Origin: CAYFZO01 sp965226235
GTDB taxonomy: Bacteria; Pseudomonadota; Gammaproteobacteria; Poriferisulfidales; Oxydemutatoraceae
Length of the DNA: 64,000 nt
Direction: 5' to 3'
NCBI GenBank assembly: GCA_965226235.1
Contig: OZ245335.1
Location: 1-64,000 of the forward strand
Shown: positions 54,468 to 62,326 of the stretch, in pieces
How the letters are laid out: the number at the start of each line of letters is the position of its first letter
How positions within the stretch are numbered: position 1 is the first letter of the stretch
Notes under the pieces: model-generated
Databases searched by the model: none
What the model was told of the DNA's origin: nothing
Seen by the model: the letters and a program-made list of their open reading frames with translations, nothing else
Position numbers and translations under genes: made by a program

Positions 54468-55373
54468 TCATCTTCGTCGGACATGCGGGTTTATACCTGG
54501 TTTTGGCAGCTTCCCATGCAGGGTGTAGTTTTTGGCTGCCGTGGCAAGCTTGGCAGCTTTCAGCAATGAAAGGCCCTTATCCTCGCGTAACCCCCGGCAC
54601 CAGGAATTAAGGTAGCTTGCGTGCTGCAGTTCCCCATCAACGCCAAGGTGCGCGCAAAGGAAAGCCGCGCCGAATTCGGCGACCAATTCCTCGAACGCAT
54701 ATTCTCCGTCGCCCCACCGGCTGTGACGTTCCCGGTTCAGTCTGGAGTGGTGTCCTGTCCAGTGAACGACCTCATGCCACAGGGTGGCCCAATAGTTAGT
54801 GGTGCCAAAGAACTGGTGGATATCCGGCATCATCACGAAATCCCAACTCGGCGAATAAGCGGCGTAGTTCTCGTGGACAATCTTCAAGCCGTGATCTTTA
54901 ACGAGCTTCCTCAAGAGTTTCTCTGAACTTTCATAGCGCTCCTGGAAGATCGTTGGGTTTCTTTCCAGGAACGTAAAACCCAGTACCTTCTCACAGTTCT
55001 CGATCTGATCAATGTTGTAGACGAGGGGGTCTCCTCCCTGGCGCGAGTCGCGACGGATCGAGACTGGCTTATTGTCTTTATCCACGAGGGTGGCGCGCAA
55101 TTCTTTGACGACGCCCTGCGTAACCCACAGGTTTGAGCGGTAACCCTGTTTCACCGCCTGCGCCGTTAGCATCACCCCGTTGTATATGCCGAAAGGCACT
55201 TTGGGCGCCCGCAGGTTGCTCGGCCAATCGTTGGCATAGTGTCTTAGGGATCCGATGACTACCATATTGGCCGCCCAAGGCTTGCGCCAGGGCAAAACGC
55301 CTTTGTCCAGTTGCTCAATGATGCCTTGGAGAATGTCCTCGTCCGTAACTGGATTTGGGGGCTGATCATTCAT
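54468..55373 (-). CDS. ArdC-like antirestriction protein (zincin, M78-like)
   Basis: 301 residues from ATG 55373 (MNDQPPNPVTDEDILQGIIE). The N-terminal ssDNA-binding domain shows PWRKPW and the conserved YNGVMLTAQAVKQGYRSNLW region. The C-terminal metallopeptidase domain has HEVVHWTGHHSRLNR (about 200-214) and YAFEELVAEFGAAFL (third zinc ligand). ArdC proteins come from conjugative plasmids and protect entering DNA from restriction. Here it probably marks a past integrated plasmid or conjugative element. The C-terminus looks full-length. Confidence 0.88.
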   Translation of the reverse strand: MNDQPPNPVTDEDILQGIIEQLDKGVLPWRKPWAANMVVIGSLRHYANDWPSNLRAPKVPFGIYNGVMLTAQAVKQGYRSNLWVTQGVVKELRATLVDKDNKPVSIRRDSRQGGDPLVYNIDQIENCEKVLGFTFLERNPTIFQERYESSEKLLRKLVKDHGLKIVHENYAAYSPSWDFVMMPDIHQFFGTTNYWATLWHEVVHWTGHHSRLNRERHSRWGDGEYAFEELVAEFGAAFLCAHLGVDGELQHASYLNSWCRGLREDKGLSLLKAAKLATAAKNYTLHGKLPKPGINPHVRRR

Positions 55374-55411
55374 TTGGGGATTATGCCAGTGAGGATAGCG
55401 GAACCCGTTGA

Positions 55412-55472
55412 GAAGCCGCAAGGCGGCTTCTGCTTTGTGTTATTTCAAAGGGGCGACGCATGCGTCGCCCCT
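55412..55472. repeat. Hairpin and 24-bp perfect palindrome
   Basis: GAAGCCGC-AAG-GCGGCTTC at 55412-55430 is followed by T-rich TGCTTTGTGTT, terminator-like on the plus strand although no plus-strand gene precedes it. At 55449-55472 lies AGGGGCGACGCATGCG/TCGCCCCT, a perfect 24-base palindrome of the kind found as repeated extragenic units in some genomes. No copy elsewhere in the window. Confidence 0.45.
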
Positions 55473-55644
55473 ATAGCAACATTGTCCACACAAATCCACT
55501 CGCAAGGGCGACACAATGTTGTCGGGGACATGCCCGGGCTGGATCGAAGAACAACATCTGCCTGACCGCCCGGTCAACACTCGATACATGCACAGGGGAT
55601 TGCTAGGGCTTGATGTATGGCAATCCAGGACGAACTGAACTCGA

Positions 55645-56736
55645 TCAAGGACGAGGGCATATTTCGGGTGCGTTCTCATCCAATCCAAGCAGTCTGAAGT
55701 AATTCTCCCCGAGCGCAATATTCCGGAACGCATTGTCGTCAAGGTAGCTGATAATCCGGCTGTTCACTTCGAGTTCCTCTCGATACGACTCGAAGTTTTT
55801 CTGGATGGAAGCTACAAAGTCCGATCCCGGCAGAATGCGGTCCGAATAGGCATTCAGGAACGGCACGTACCGGGCACGCAATTCCGGGTTAGAGAAGTAG
55901 CTGTCATCGATCACTCGCCAGGCAATGTCCAGCATCAACTTCGGATAACGGTCCAGCAACGACTGCAGGATTGCGATGTGTTTGTCGGCATCGATCGTGA
56001 CGAGTTCCCTGGACAAACCAAGATGCATCCAGATGATCCTGTTGTCCGGGTACAGACGCAACACTTCTTCGATCCAGGGCAGGTAGCGTGTTGGCTCTTC
56101 ATCATTGCCCAGATCCGAGTGAATGGCGATAGGCATGTTCCGCTTGCGAAGTTCCGCCATGAACGGTGCCCATTCCTCAATCTTGGCCAGGGGGACGGCA
56201 TGACGATGGTTACCAAACAGCGCCTGCTTAACCAGGTTGACTTCACCCATCCACTTGAACACCCCGGGGAACTCCTTATCCAGCAGTCGCATGCCATCGA
56301 GCACTGTTTCTGGCTGGGTGAGGTCCGGGAAGGTCATGGACAATGTCATGTGGACTGCGCCCGAGCCTTCGGTGATGTAGTTGACGGCGTTGACAAAGTC
56401 ATTCTTCAACGTGGGTGTTACCGGCGTTCCGAGGCAGTCGAGATAGTATGTACATGCCGATGAGACCGGTAGCATCTGCCCGATCCCATATACGGTCACG
56501 TACCGCACACCAGTCTTTTCAAGATACTGAACGACCTCCTGAAACGGTAGTGCCTTGCCTCCGAACGGACGGAAGTGCAGGTGGGTGTCTACAACTGCGG
56601 TCTGAGGCTGCACGGTTCGGTCGTAGCAGGCAGCGGTTTCATCATGAACCGATTCTGCGGCGGCATTCGCCTCAAAACCTGCAAAGAAAAATACGGCGCT
56701 GGCGGCCCAGGCTACAACTGGCAACACTTTCTGCAT
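55645..56736 (-). CDS. Exported amidohydrolase-family protein
   Basis: 363 residues from ATG 56736. Signal peptide MQKVLPVVAWAASAVFFFAG with a cleavage site near ANAAAE. The TIM-barrel metal motifs are visible: VVDTHLHFRP, HSDLGND and WMHLGLS, as in amidohydrolase_2 proteins. FGNHRHAVPLAKIEEWAPFM and LGENYFRLLGLDEN complete the domain. Probably a periplasmic metal-dependent hydrolase or decarboxylase; substrate unknown. It seems a housekeeping or accessory gene, unrelated to defence, and is intact. Confidence 0.85.
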   Translation of the reverse strand: MQKVLPVVAWAASAVFFFAGFEANAAAESVHDETAACYDRTVQPQTAVVDTHLHFRPFGGKALPFQEVVQYLEKTGVRYVTVYGIGQMLPVSSACTYYLDCLGTPVTPTLKNDFVNAVNYITEGSGAVHMTLSMTFPDLTQPETVLDGMRLLDKEFPGVFKWMGEVNLVKQALFGNHRHAVPLAKIEEWAPFMAELRKRNMPIAIHSDLGNDEEPTRYLPWIEEVLRLYPDNRIIWMHLGLSRELVTIDADKHIAILQSLLDRYPKLMLDIAWRVIDDSYFSNPELRARYVPFLNAYSDRILPGSDFVASIQKNFESYREELEVNSRIISYLDDNAFRNIALGENYFRLLGLDENAPEICPRP

Positions 56737-57112
56737 GATATATCGGCACTCCTGGATTGGTGAATGGTGTATTGCAAACTTAAAGAAGTATATAACCTGG
56801 TTAGACAGAGGAATATGAAAACAGGATCGTTTTGCTGACATTATGGACCGGATTACGGAAGGAAGATCACTTACGCTATTGCGCCCAGATATCCTCTTTC
56901 GCCTCCCAATGCGCTCTAACTTCCTCGAACCGTTGAACTCTCTCCTTGATTTTATCTATCTCTCGCGGATAAAACTCCATCATCACATCGCACAACTGCA
57001 ACATCCATTCTTTTCTTGAGTTCTGCTCCAGCACTCGAATGTTGTTTGAGAAGTGGACCCCTTTGTTCGGACAGTTAAACCCAATCTATAAGTGGATTCA
57101 CGGTCAGTTATT

Positions 57113-57940
57113 TTAAGCTGCCATGGGGTGAGGCAGAGACTGATAGTAAACATTATCTGGTGTCTGTCCGTCAAGCGTTGAGTGTGGTCGCTGCTGATTG
57201 TAGAAGTTCAGGTAGTTCGCGATTTGTTGTTTGGCCTGGCTCACTGAATCATATGCGTGCAGGTAAACGTGTTCGTATTTGACTGACTTCCAGAGTCGTT
57301 CCACAAACACGTTATCTCGCCAACAGCCTTTGCCATCCATACTGATTTTGATGTCATGCTCCTTGAGCGTTTGAATGAATCCCAAGCTGGTGAACTGGCT
57401 ACCCTGATCGGTGTTCATCATCTCAGGCGCACCATAGCGTTGCAGGGCTTCGTCAAGCGCATCAATGCAGAACTGTTTGTCCATCGTGATAGAGACTCGA
57501 TGTGACAGTACCTTACGGGTTGCCCAGTCGAGAACCACAGTCAGATAGACAAAGCCTCGTTTCATCGGAATGTAGGTGATGTCCATCGCCCAAACCTGAT
57601 TGGGACGATCAATCGTGAGATTTCTCAACAAATACGGATAAACCATATGCTCCGGATGGCGTTGCGTGGTCTTAGGCTTACGGTATAACGCTTCAATGCC
57701 CATTCGACGCATTAGGGATCGGACACGCTTGCGGCCAATCTTCACGCCGTTCAGACACAGCATATCGCGTAGCATGCGACTGCCTGCAAACGGAAATTCC
57801 AGGTGTAAGCGATCAATTTGTTTCATCAAAAACAGATCACACTCGTTCACAGGTTTGGCTTTGTAGTAAGCTGTGCTGCGACTGATGGACAGAACTTTGG
57901 CTTGCCGAGTAATCGGCAAATCGTGTTCCCGGTTAATCAT
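57113..57940 (-). CDS. IS3-family transposase OrfB, copy 2
   Basis: 275 residues differing from copy 1 at only a few positions (for example NREHD for SREHD, NECDLF for NERDLF, YLTVVLD for YLAVVLD). All DDE residues are kept. Start overlaps the orfA stop by ATGA. Confidence 0.92.
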   Translation of the reverse strand: MINREHDLPITRQAKVLSISRSTAYYKAKPVNECDLFLMKQIDRLHLEFPFAGSRMLRDMLCLNGVKIGRKRVRSLMRRMGIEALYRKPKTTQRHPEHMVYPYLLRNLTIDRPNQVWAMDITYIPMKRGFVYLTVVLDWATRKVLSHRVSITMDKQFCIDALDEALQRYGAPEMMNTDQGSQFTSLGFIQTLKEHDIKISMDGKGCWRDNVFVERLWKSVKYEHVYLHAYDSVSQAKQQIANYLNFYNQQRPHSTLDGQTPDNVYYQSLPHPMAA

Positions 57941-58239
57941 CGCCTTGCGCTCAACAATCCGGCCTTGGTGAGCGCTCCTTCTAAAAAATCGTTCTCCAGT
58001 GTGAGTTGGCCGATCTTGGCATGGAGCGATTTAACATCGACCGGTGGTTCAACTGACCCACCACCGCCAAAGGCATCGCTAGCGCGCGATAGGAGTTGAT
58101 TTTTCCACTGTGTGATCTGATTCGCGTGAACATCGTACTTCTGAGTAAGTTCAGTGACCGTTCTATCGCCCTGGACAGCTTCTAAAGCCACCTTGGCTTT
58201 GAATTGCGGTGAGTGATTTCGTCTTGGTCTTCTTGGCAT
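57937..58239 (-). CDS. IS3-family transposase OrfA, copy 2
   Basis: 100 residues from ATG 58239, the same as copy 1 except at the extreme C-terminus (LSARR for LSAKR). Helix-turn-helix and zipper regions intact. Confidence 0.9.
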   Translation of the reverse strand: MPRRPRRNHSPQFKAKVALEAVQGDRTVTELTQKYDVHANQITQWKNQLLSRASDAFGGGGSVEPPVDVKSLHAKIGQLTLENDFLEGALTKAGLLSARR

Positions 58240-58795
58240 GGTAATCTCCAGGTTATTGGGCAAATATTGCCCGATTGGAGACCGTTTATCCACTTATCGA
58301 CCTGTCCGAATTTGCGGGTCCACTTCTTTTGAGTTTGCAATCTGAATCTGTCCCCATCCAAGAGCACCCACCGTCAGGCACTCCCAGTCAAGAAACTCTA
58401 TTGGAGAAAACAAGACATCCGACACCTCAAGCTCTGTTCCGTTAATCAAGTATTTGATCAGGATGAGAGAAAAAACATTGGTGTCTGACTCATAGAACCG
58501 AGCCAACCGCTCGACAGAGGTGAGGTTGGGCATATTAAAGAGGGTATCTACTCTATGAGTTTTTACATCTATCACAGAGTAGACTCCTTCCACATCCGTA
58601 AACGCCAGATCAGCCATGGCGCGCCGCGAAAACTCATTCGAATACTCGCTGCACCAATCTCCAAGGAAAGTTTCAAATCTCTCCGCTACCAAAGATTCCA
58701 GTGCATCTCCGACTGCCCTTGGACTACCGGCCGTTTGTGAAGAAAGAAAACTATCCAGGGAATTGATGTATTCCTTTATCCTGGTAGCTACCTGC

Positions 58796-59812
58796 TTATG
58801 GTGACCTTGATAATAGAAGCTCGGCTTCATCTGGGAAAAACCTCTGGGAGGGACCTCTTGCCCTTTCCTGTTTGGGACTGTTTTGTTTTCCAGGGAGAGA
58901 ATTTCGCTCCCAAAACACCCCATTTCTGTATCCTTGGATACTCGAATCTCTTTGCGTGGCGGAAATACGCTTTCGTGCCCAGCAAAGGTATTCCGTATTG
59001 ATGTCAATGCCGCACCAACGTCTACCTAGTTTTTCTGCTACAACCGCAGATGTGCCGCTACCTAAAAACGGATCAAAGACAACATCGCCTTCTTTCGAGC
59101 TGGCGAGCATTAATTTCGCGAATAATTTTTCGGGTTTTTGGGCAGGATGCTGAGTGTTTTCAGGCATTGACCAGAAGGGCACCGTTAAATCCGTCCAAAT
59201 GTTCGACGGGTGTGTCAGTCGGTAGTTGCCATCACTTTCTTGTTTCCAATCCTTTGGGTCTCCATTCACACGATAGGGGGCCAAAACTTTACGCTTCAGC
59301 TTTACGGAGTCCACGTTGAAATAGTAATCCTCTGAATTAGTGCAAAACCAAATGTCTTCCGTATTGTTTTTCCAGTTCCGCTTTGCTCCACGCCCCTTTT
59401 CCCGTTCCCAGGTGATTCTGTTTTGTATGAAAAATTTCTGTTCCAAAACCGGCAGTACAAGCGTGGATGTTTTCCAGTCGGAGCACACATACAGCGTGGC
59501 GTCTGGCTTCATCATTGGAGCCAGTAATTCTATAACCCTATCAAACCAGGAGATATATTTTTCTTTCTCCAGTTTCCTGAAATGATTTCCATTGAAATTC
59601 TTCGTCAGGTTGTATGGTGGATCGAGTATCAACAGGTCTATGAAATGGCTTGGAAGGTACCCTGCTACCTCGAAAAAATTCCCCCCGATCAGTTGACAAT
59701 TGATGTCGTGATAATCGACTTTTGCCTCAACCCGTAAAATTTCCTTGGAAAGTTCAAGAAGTTCCTCTTGAGTGCATGACAGCGTTCGATTTCGTGGCGC
59801 GCGAGACGGCAT
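58796..59812 (-). CDS. Type II DNA adenine methyltransferase (beta class)
   Basis: 338 residues from ATG 59812 (MPSRAPRNRTLSCTQEELLE); an upstream start at 59872 is possible. Motif IV, LLILDPPYNLTKNF, precedes motif I, FDPFLGSGTSAVVA, the beta-class order; DPPY favours N6-adenine methylation. WTDLTVPFWSMPENTQHPAQ is a family-typical connecting region. It overlaps the start of the cognate endonuclease gene by about 35 bases. Since that nuclease is interrupted by an IS, this methylase is now likely an orphan that still methylates the chromosome. Confidence 0.9.
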   Translation of the reverse strand: MPSRAPRNRTLSCTQEELLELSKEILRVEAKVDYHDINCQLIGGNFFEVAGYLPSHFIDLLILDPPYNLTKNFNGNHFRKLEKEKYISWFDRVIELLAPMMKPDATLYVCSDWKTSTLVLPVLEQKFFIQNRITWEREKGRGAKRNWKNNTEDIWFCTNSEDYYFNVDSVKLKRKVLAPYRVNGDPKDWKQESDGNYRLTHPSNIWTDLTVPFWSMPENTQHPAQKPEKLFAKLMLASSKEGDVVFDPFLGSGTSAVVAEKLGRRWCGIDINTEYLCWARKRISATQRDSSIQGYRNGVFWERNSLPGKQNSPKQERARGPSQRFFPDEAELLLSRSP

Positions 59813-59978
59813 GTCAATTCTTGTACGTAGAGAGAAAGGTAGCGTGTGCTTTGAGTGGCTGATCGTCAGCACGATGTAATTTCTTCACAATTGCCAGTGT
59901 AGCAGGTTCGGTGGCTTGGCTGAGGTTCGCATCGTCGAGCATATGTCCGGTACTTCCTTGCATCTGTGGAGTTGCCGC

Positions 59979-60917
59979 TCAGTTGGCGGCTTTGAAGTCC
60001 TCGTAGCGAAGCGCCAGCCGGTCGCGGTCCGGGCAGTCCCGCTTTCGGCGCGGCAGGTGCAGGTCGTGGTCCTGAATCTGCTTGAGCGCTTCCAGCGTCG
60101 GTCCATCCCGCTGTTCGAGCAGGCGCTCGGCAACATGCACCCTGTAGTCTGGGTCGATGCCAATCAGGTTTGCATCGAAAGCGGCGTGGTGAATCTTCGA
60201 CAGCAGCAGGCCGTTGTTGACAACTGGCTGGCCCAGCAGTTCGTTTTTGTCGGAAACGATATGCGCCGCATCGAGCAGGTCATCCTCGCGTAGCCCCGAC
60301 AGGGCACAGCGTCCCTTGTAGGCAACCAGCAGGGTTTCCCGGAACGAGTCTTGGTGCAGGCGCTTTTTTGTTTTGTACAGAGCGTAGCGGCGTTCGGGTG
60401 CATCCGGCATCTCCGTCACCGCTTCCCAGTCGGAGATGCCGAAGGTGATCTGCGCTTTGAGTGCGATCCGGTTCCACCCGCAGATGAAGGTCGGAACGAT
60501 CGCCTGGTATCGAGCTGGGGAGACGCCGAGAAAGTAAATGACAGCGACCTGGTTTTCGTACGCTTCGCGCAGCCAGCGGTTTTCTGGCGCATCCGGGTTC
60601 TTGCCCATAAAAGCGTACTCGACGACCTCCTCACCGGCATAGATCTGCTGGTGTGCTTCCCGCTGGTCGTCGTACCATGCCGTGCGGCCTTGCTTGGGGA
60701 TGCTGGTCTTGATCGACAACAGGAATCGCATCTGTTTTGGTTTAAAGATGCCACGTGGCCGATTGACCAGGGGGATGCGTTCGCCTTTGAAGAGGAACCC
60801 GCCCCGCAGTTGGGCCGCGGTCAACTGATCGTGGATTTCCGTCAACTTCCGCACGTGCTCGAAAGCGGCGAGGCGTATCTGCATGTCGGGCGCGGGAGGA
60901 TTCAGGATGCTTGACAT
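59979..60917 (-). CDS. HNH endonuclease with N-terminal sensing-type domain
   Basis: 312 residues. The C-terminal HNH motif is intact: CALSGLREDDLLDAAHIVSD, NNGLLLSKIHHAAFDANLIG. The N-terminal 190 residues (GIFKPKQMRFLLSIKTSIPK, GRTAWYDDQREAHQQIY, YFLGVSPARYQAIVP) match a widespread HNH restriction-enzyme family whose N-terminal domain is thought to recognise DNA, possibly modified DNA. No methylase is paired directly, so a modification-dependent (type IV) nuclease is plausible. An apparently intact defence gene at the edge of the island. Confidence 0.85.
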   Translation of the reverse strand: MSSILNPPAPDMQIRLAAFEHVRKLTEIHDQLTAAQLRGGFLFKGERIPLVNRPRGIFKPKQMRFLLSIKTSIPKQGRTAWYDDQREAHQQIYAGEEVVEYAFMGKNPDAPENRWLREAYENQVAVIYFLGVSPARYQAIVPTFICGWNRIALKAQITFGISDWEAVTEMPDAPERRYALYKTKKRLHQDSFRETLLVAYKGRCALSGLREDDLLDAAHIVSDKNELLGQPVVNNGLLLSKIHHAAFDANLIGIDPDYRVHVAERLLEQRDGPTLEALKQIQDHDLHLPRRKRDCPDRDRLALRYEDFKAAN

Positions 60918-61073
60918 GCTGCTAATGAAGGATCGTTTGCCGTGTTCGGCGGCGTTTTGCGTGTCAGGCGTGAGCGTGTCGTTTTAGCGTCTATCGGCAT
61001 CGCTTCAGCCTCGCAGGCATCGCCTCATCCGGCGGGGCATTTTTCTTCACAGGTGCTCACCGTGTTCCTGGGT

Positions 61074-61718
61074 TCAGGCTTCGCAACTTCGCTGGAATTC
61101 TCTCGGGCCAGCCATCAGGCGCACGATCCAGTATACGGACACGCCTCCTACGATGCCGAGCAGCGCGATGCCGAGCAGCTTCTGTTCTGCGCCCAGGTAG
61201 TAGTAACACAGGCGCACCGGCGACGCGATGTACAGCCAGGCGAGCACGCCTCCCATGCCGAGCAGGTTGGCGATGAAGAAGGCTTTGGTGATCGCTCCGA
61301 CGCTTCGCCACGCGTATAGCAGAGGCAGCCCCAGCAGCAGCGGCAGGGAAACGAACTTGAGCGCGGCGAACGCCGGTTGCTCCAGCGAGGCGTCGAGCAG
61401 GCGGGGCAGCATCCAGATCATCGCGACCGCCAGACACCAGGTCAGCAACGGCAGCGCGTAGTGGTAGGGGATGGTAGGCGGCCGGTTGCCGGCCAGGCCC
61501 CGTGCGAGCCACAGCCCGGCCAGCACCAGCAGCGGAAGCTGTACCAGCACGTGCGTGAGCATGGATTGTTCCAGCAACACCCGAGCGGATGGGGTCGCCA
61601 GCAACGCGACGCCGAGCAGCGGCAGCAGCAACTGCGCGCGGTGCCCCCCGGGCCTGGTGTGCCACAGTGCGCCGCGCAGGCTGCGTTCTCCGAACCCGCT
61701 GTGGTCAGAGATTGCCAT
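61074..61718 (-). CDS. Polytopic membrane protein of the oxidase operon
   Basis: 214 residues with about six or seven hydrophobic segments (LLLPLLGVALLATPSARVLL, ALPLLTWCLAVAMIWML, FVSLPLLLGLPLLYAW, LLGIALLGIVGGVSVYW). Its start overlaps the SCO gene stop by 14 bases, so it belongs to the oxidase operon. The arrangement suggests a CtaG-like assembly factor or accessory subunit, but no sequence motif proves this. The C-terminus (GPREFQRSCEA) is soluble. Confidence 0.65.
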   Translation of the reverse strand: MAISDHSGFGERSLRGALWHTRPGGHRAQLLLPLLGVALLATPSARVLLEQSMLTHVLVQLPLLVLAGLWLARGLAGNRPPTIPYHYALPLLTWCLAVAMIWMLPRLLDASLEQPAFAALKFVSLPLLLGLPLLYAWRSVGAITKAFFIANLLGMGGVLAWLYIASPVRLCYYYLGAEQKLLGIALLGIVGGVSVYWIVRLMAGPREFQRSCEA

Positions 61719-62316
61719 GCAGGCTGTCCAGATCGTGCAGGATCGATGGGGTGGCTGTGTAGTCGTAGATTTTGACGAGCCTGCCGGTCGCATCGACCCG
61801 GTGGATCGCCGCGTTGTGCTCGAACTGCCCGTTGGGTGTCGCGATCGCGACGATGCCGAATGCATCGAGCAGCATCGGTAACTGCTCGCGCTCGGAGACC
61901 ATCGCGAACTTCCACACGGTGGTATCGGCATCGGCGGCGCGGGCGTAGTCGCTCAGGGTTTCGAGGGTGTCGCGTGCCGGGTCGAAGCTGATCGTCAGCA
62001 GGGCGACCTGCTCGCGCAGGTGCCCGGCCTGCAAGCGTTGCTGCAGATCCAGAAAGCGCTCGGTCATCAATGGGCAGACCTCGGTGCAGTACGTGAAGAT
62101 AAAATCAACGAGCAGGGTTTTCCCGTGAAAGTCCCCGATGGAGAATGCCTCGCCGTCGGTGTCGGTCAGTTGTACGTGCGGCAGCGGTAGCGGCTGGCGC
62201 TCTACCCGGTAGCGTCGTGCGCCTTCAGAGGTGAAGGCGTTCAGGCCGTCGGTCAGAAAGAACAACAGGGTAGCCGCGGCGATCAGCACCAGCACCGTGT
62301 TGCCTGTGGCCCGCAC
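61705..62316 (-). CDS. SCO1/SenC family copper chaperone
   Basis: 203 residues from a GTG start at 62316, ten bases after the oxidase subunit I stop. One N-terminal membrane anchor (TVLVLIAAATLLFFLTD), then a thioredoxin fold with the copper motif FTYCTEVCP (CxxxC) and the distant histidine in NAAIHRVD. SCO proteins deliver copper to the CuA site of subunit II, which agrees with the neighbouring CuA subunit. Confidence 0.93.
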   Translation of the reverse strand: MRATGNTVLVLIAAATLLFFLTDGLNAFTSEGARRYRVERQPLPLPHVQLTDTDGEAFSIGDFHGKTLLVDFIFTYCTEVCPLMTERFLDLQQRLQAGHLREQVALLTISFDPARDTLETLSDYARAADADTTVWKFAMVSEREQLPMLLDAFGIVAIATPNGQFEHNAAIHRVDATGRLVKIYDYTATPSILHDLDSLHGNL

Positions 62317-62326
62317 CGCGGATGCC

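Larger units (their letters stand above)
57050..58327 (-). mobile_element. IS3-family insertion sequence, copy 2
   Basis: Nearly identical to copy 1 at 46072-47350 (few base changes) and in the same orientation. Inverted repeats AGAAGTGGACCC... at both ends and a TTTG direct duplication (57046-57049 and 58328-58331) show simple transposition into the endonuclease gene. The near identity of the copies means recent activity. Confidence 0.92.
56876..58830 (-). pseudogene. Type II restriction endonuclease interrupted by IS3
   Basis: The 5' part (58830-58328) reads MKPSFYYQGHHKQVATRIKE, GDALESLVAERFETFL and the nuclease core MADLAFTDVEGVYSVIDVKT (D...DVK). After ALGWGQIQIANS the IS3 element begins. 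Beyond the IS (57049-56876) the same frame resumes NNIRVLEQNSRKEWMLQLCD and ends KEDIWAQ. Removing the IS and one copy of the 4-bp duplication (TTTG on the plus strand) restores a 226-residue enzyme. The start overlaps the methylase 3' end and follows a GAGG. The layout of motifs recalls HincII-like enzymes, but this is tentative. Confidence 0.75.
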
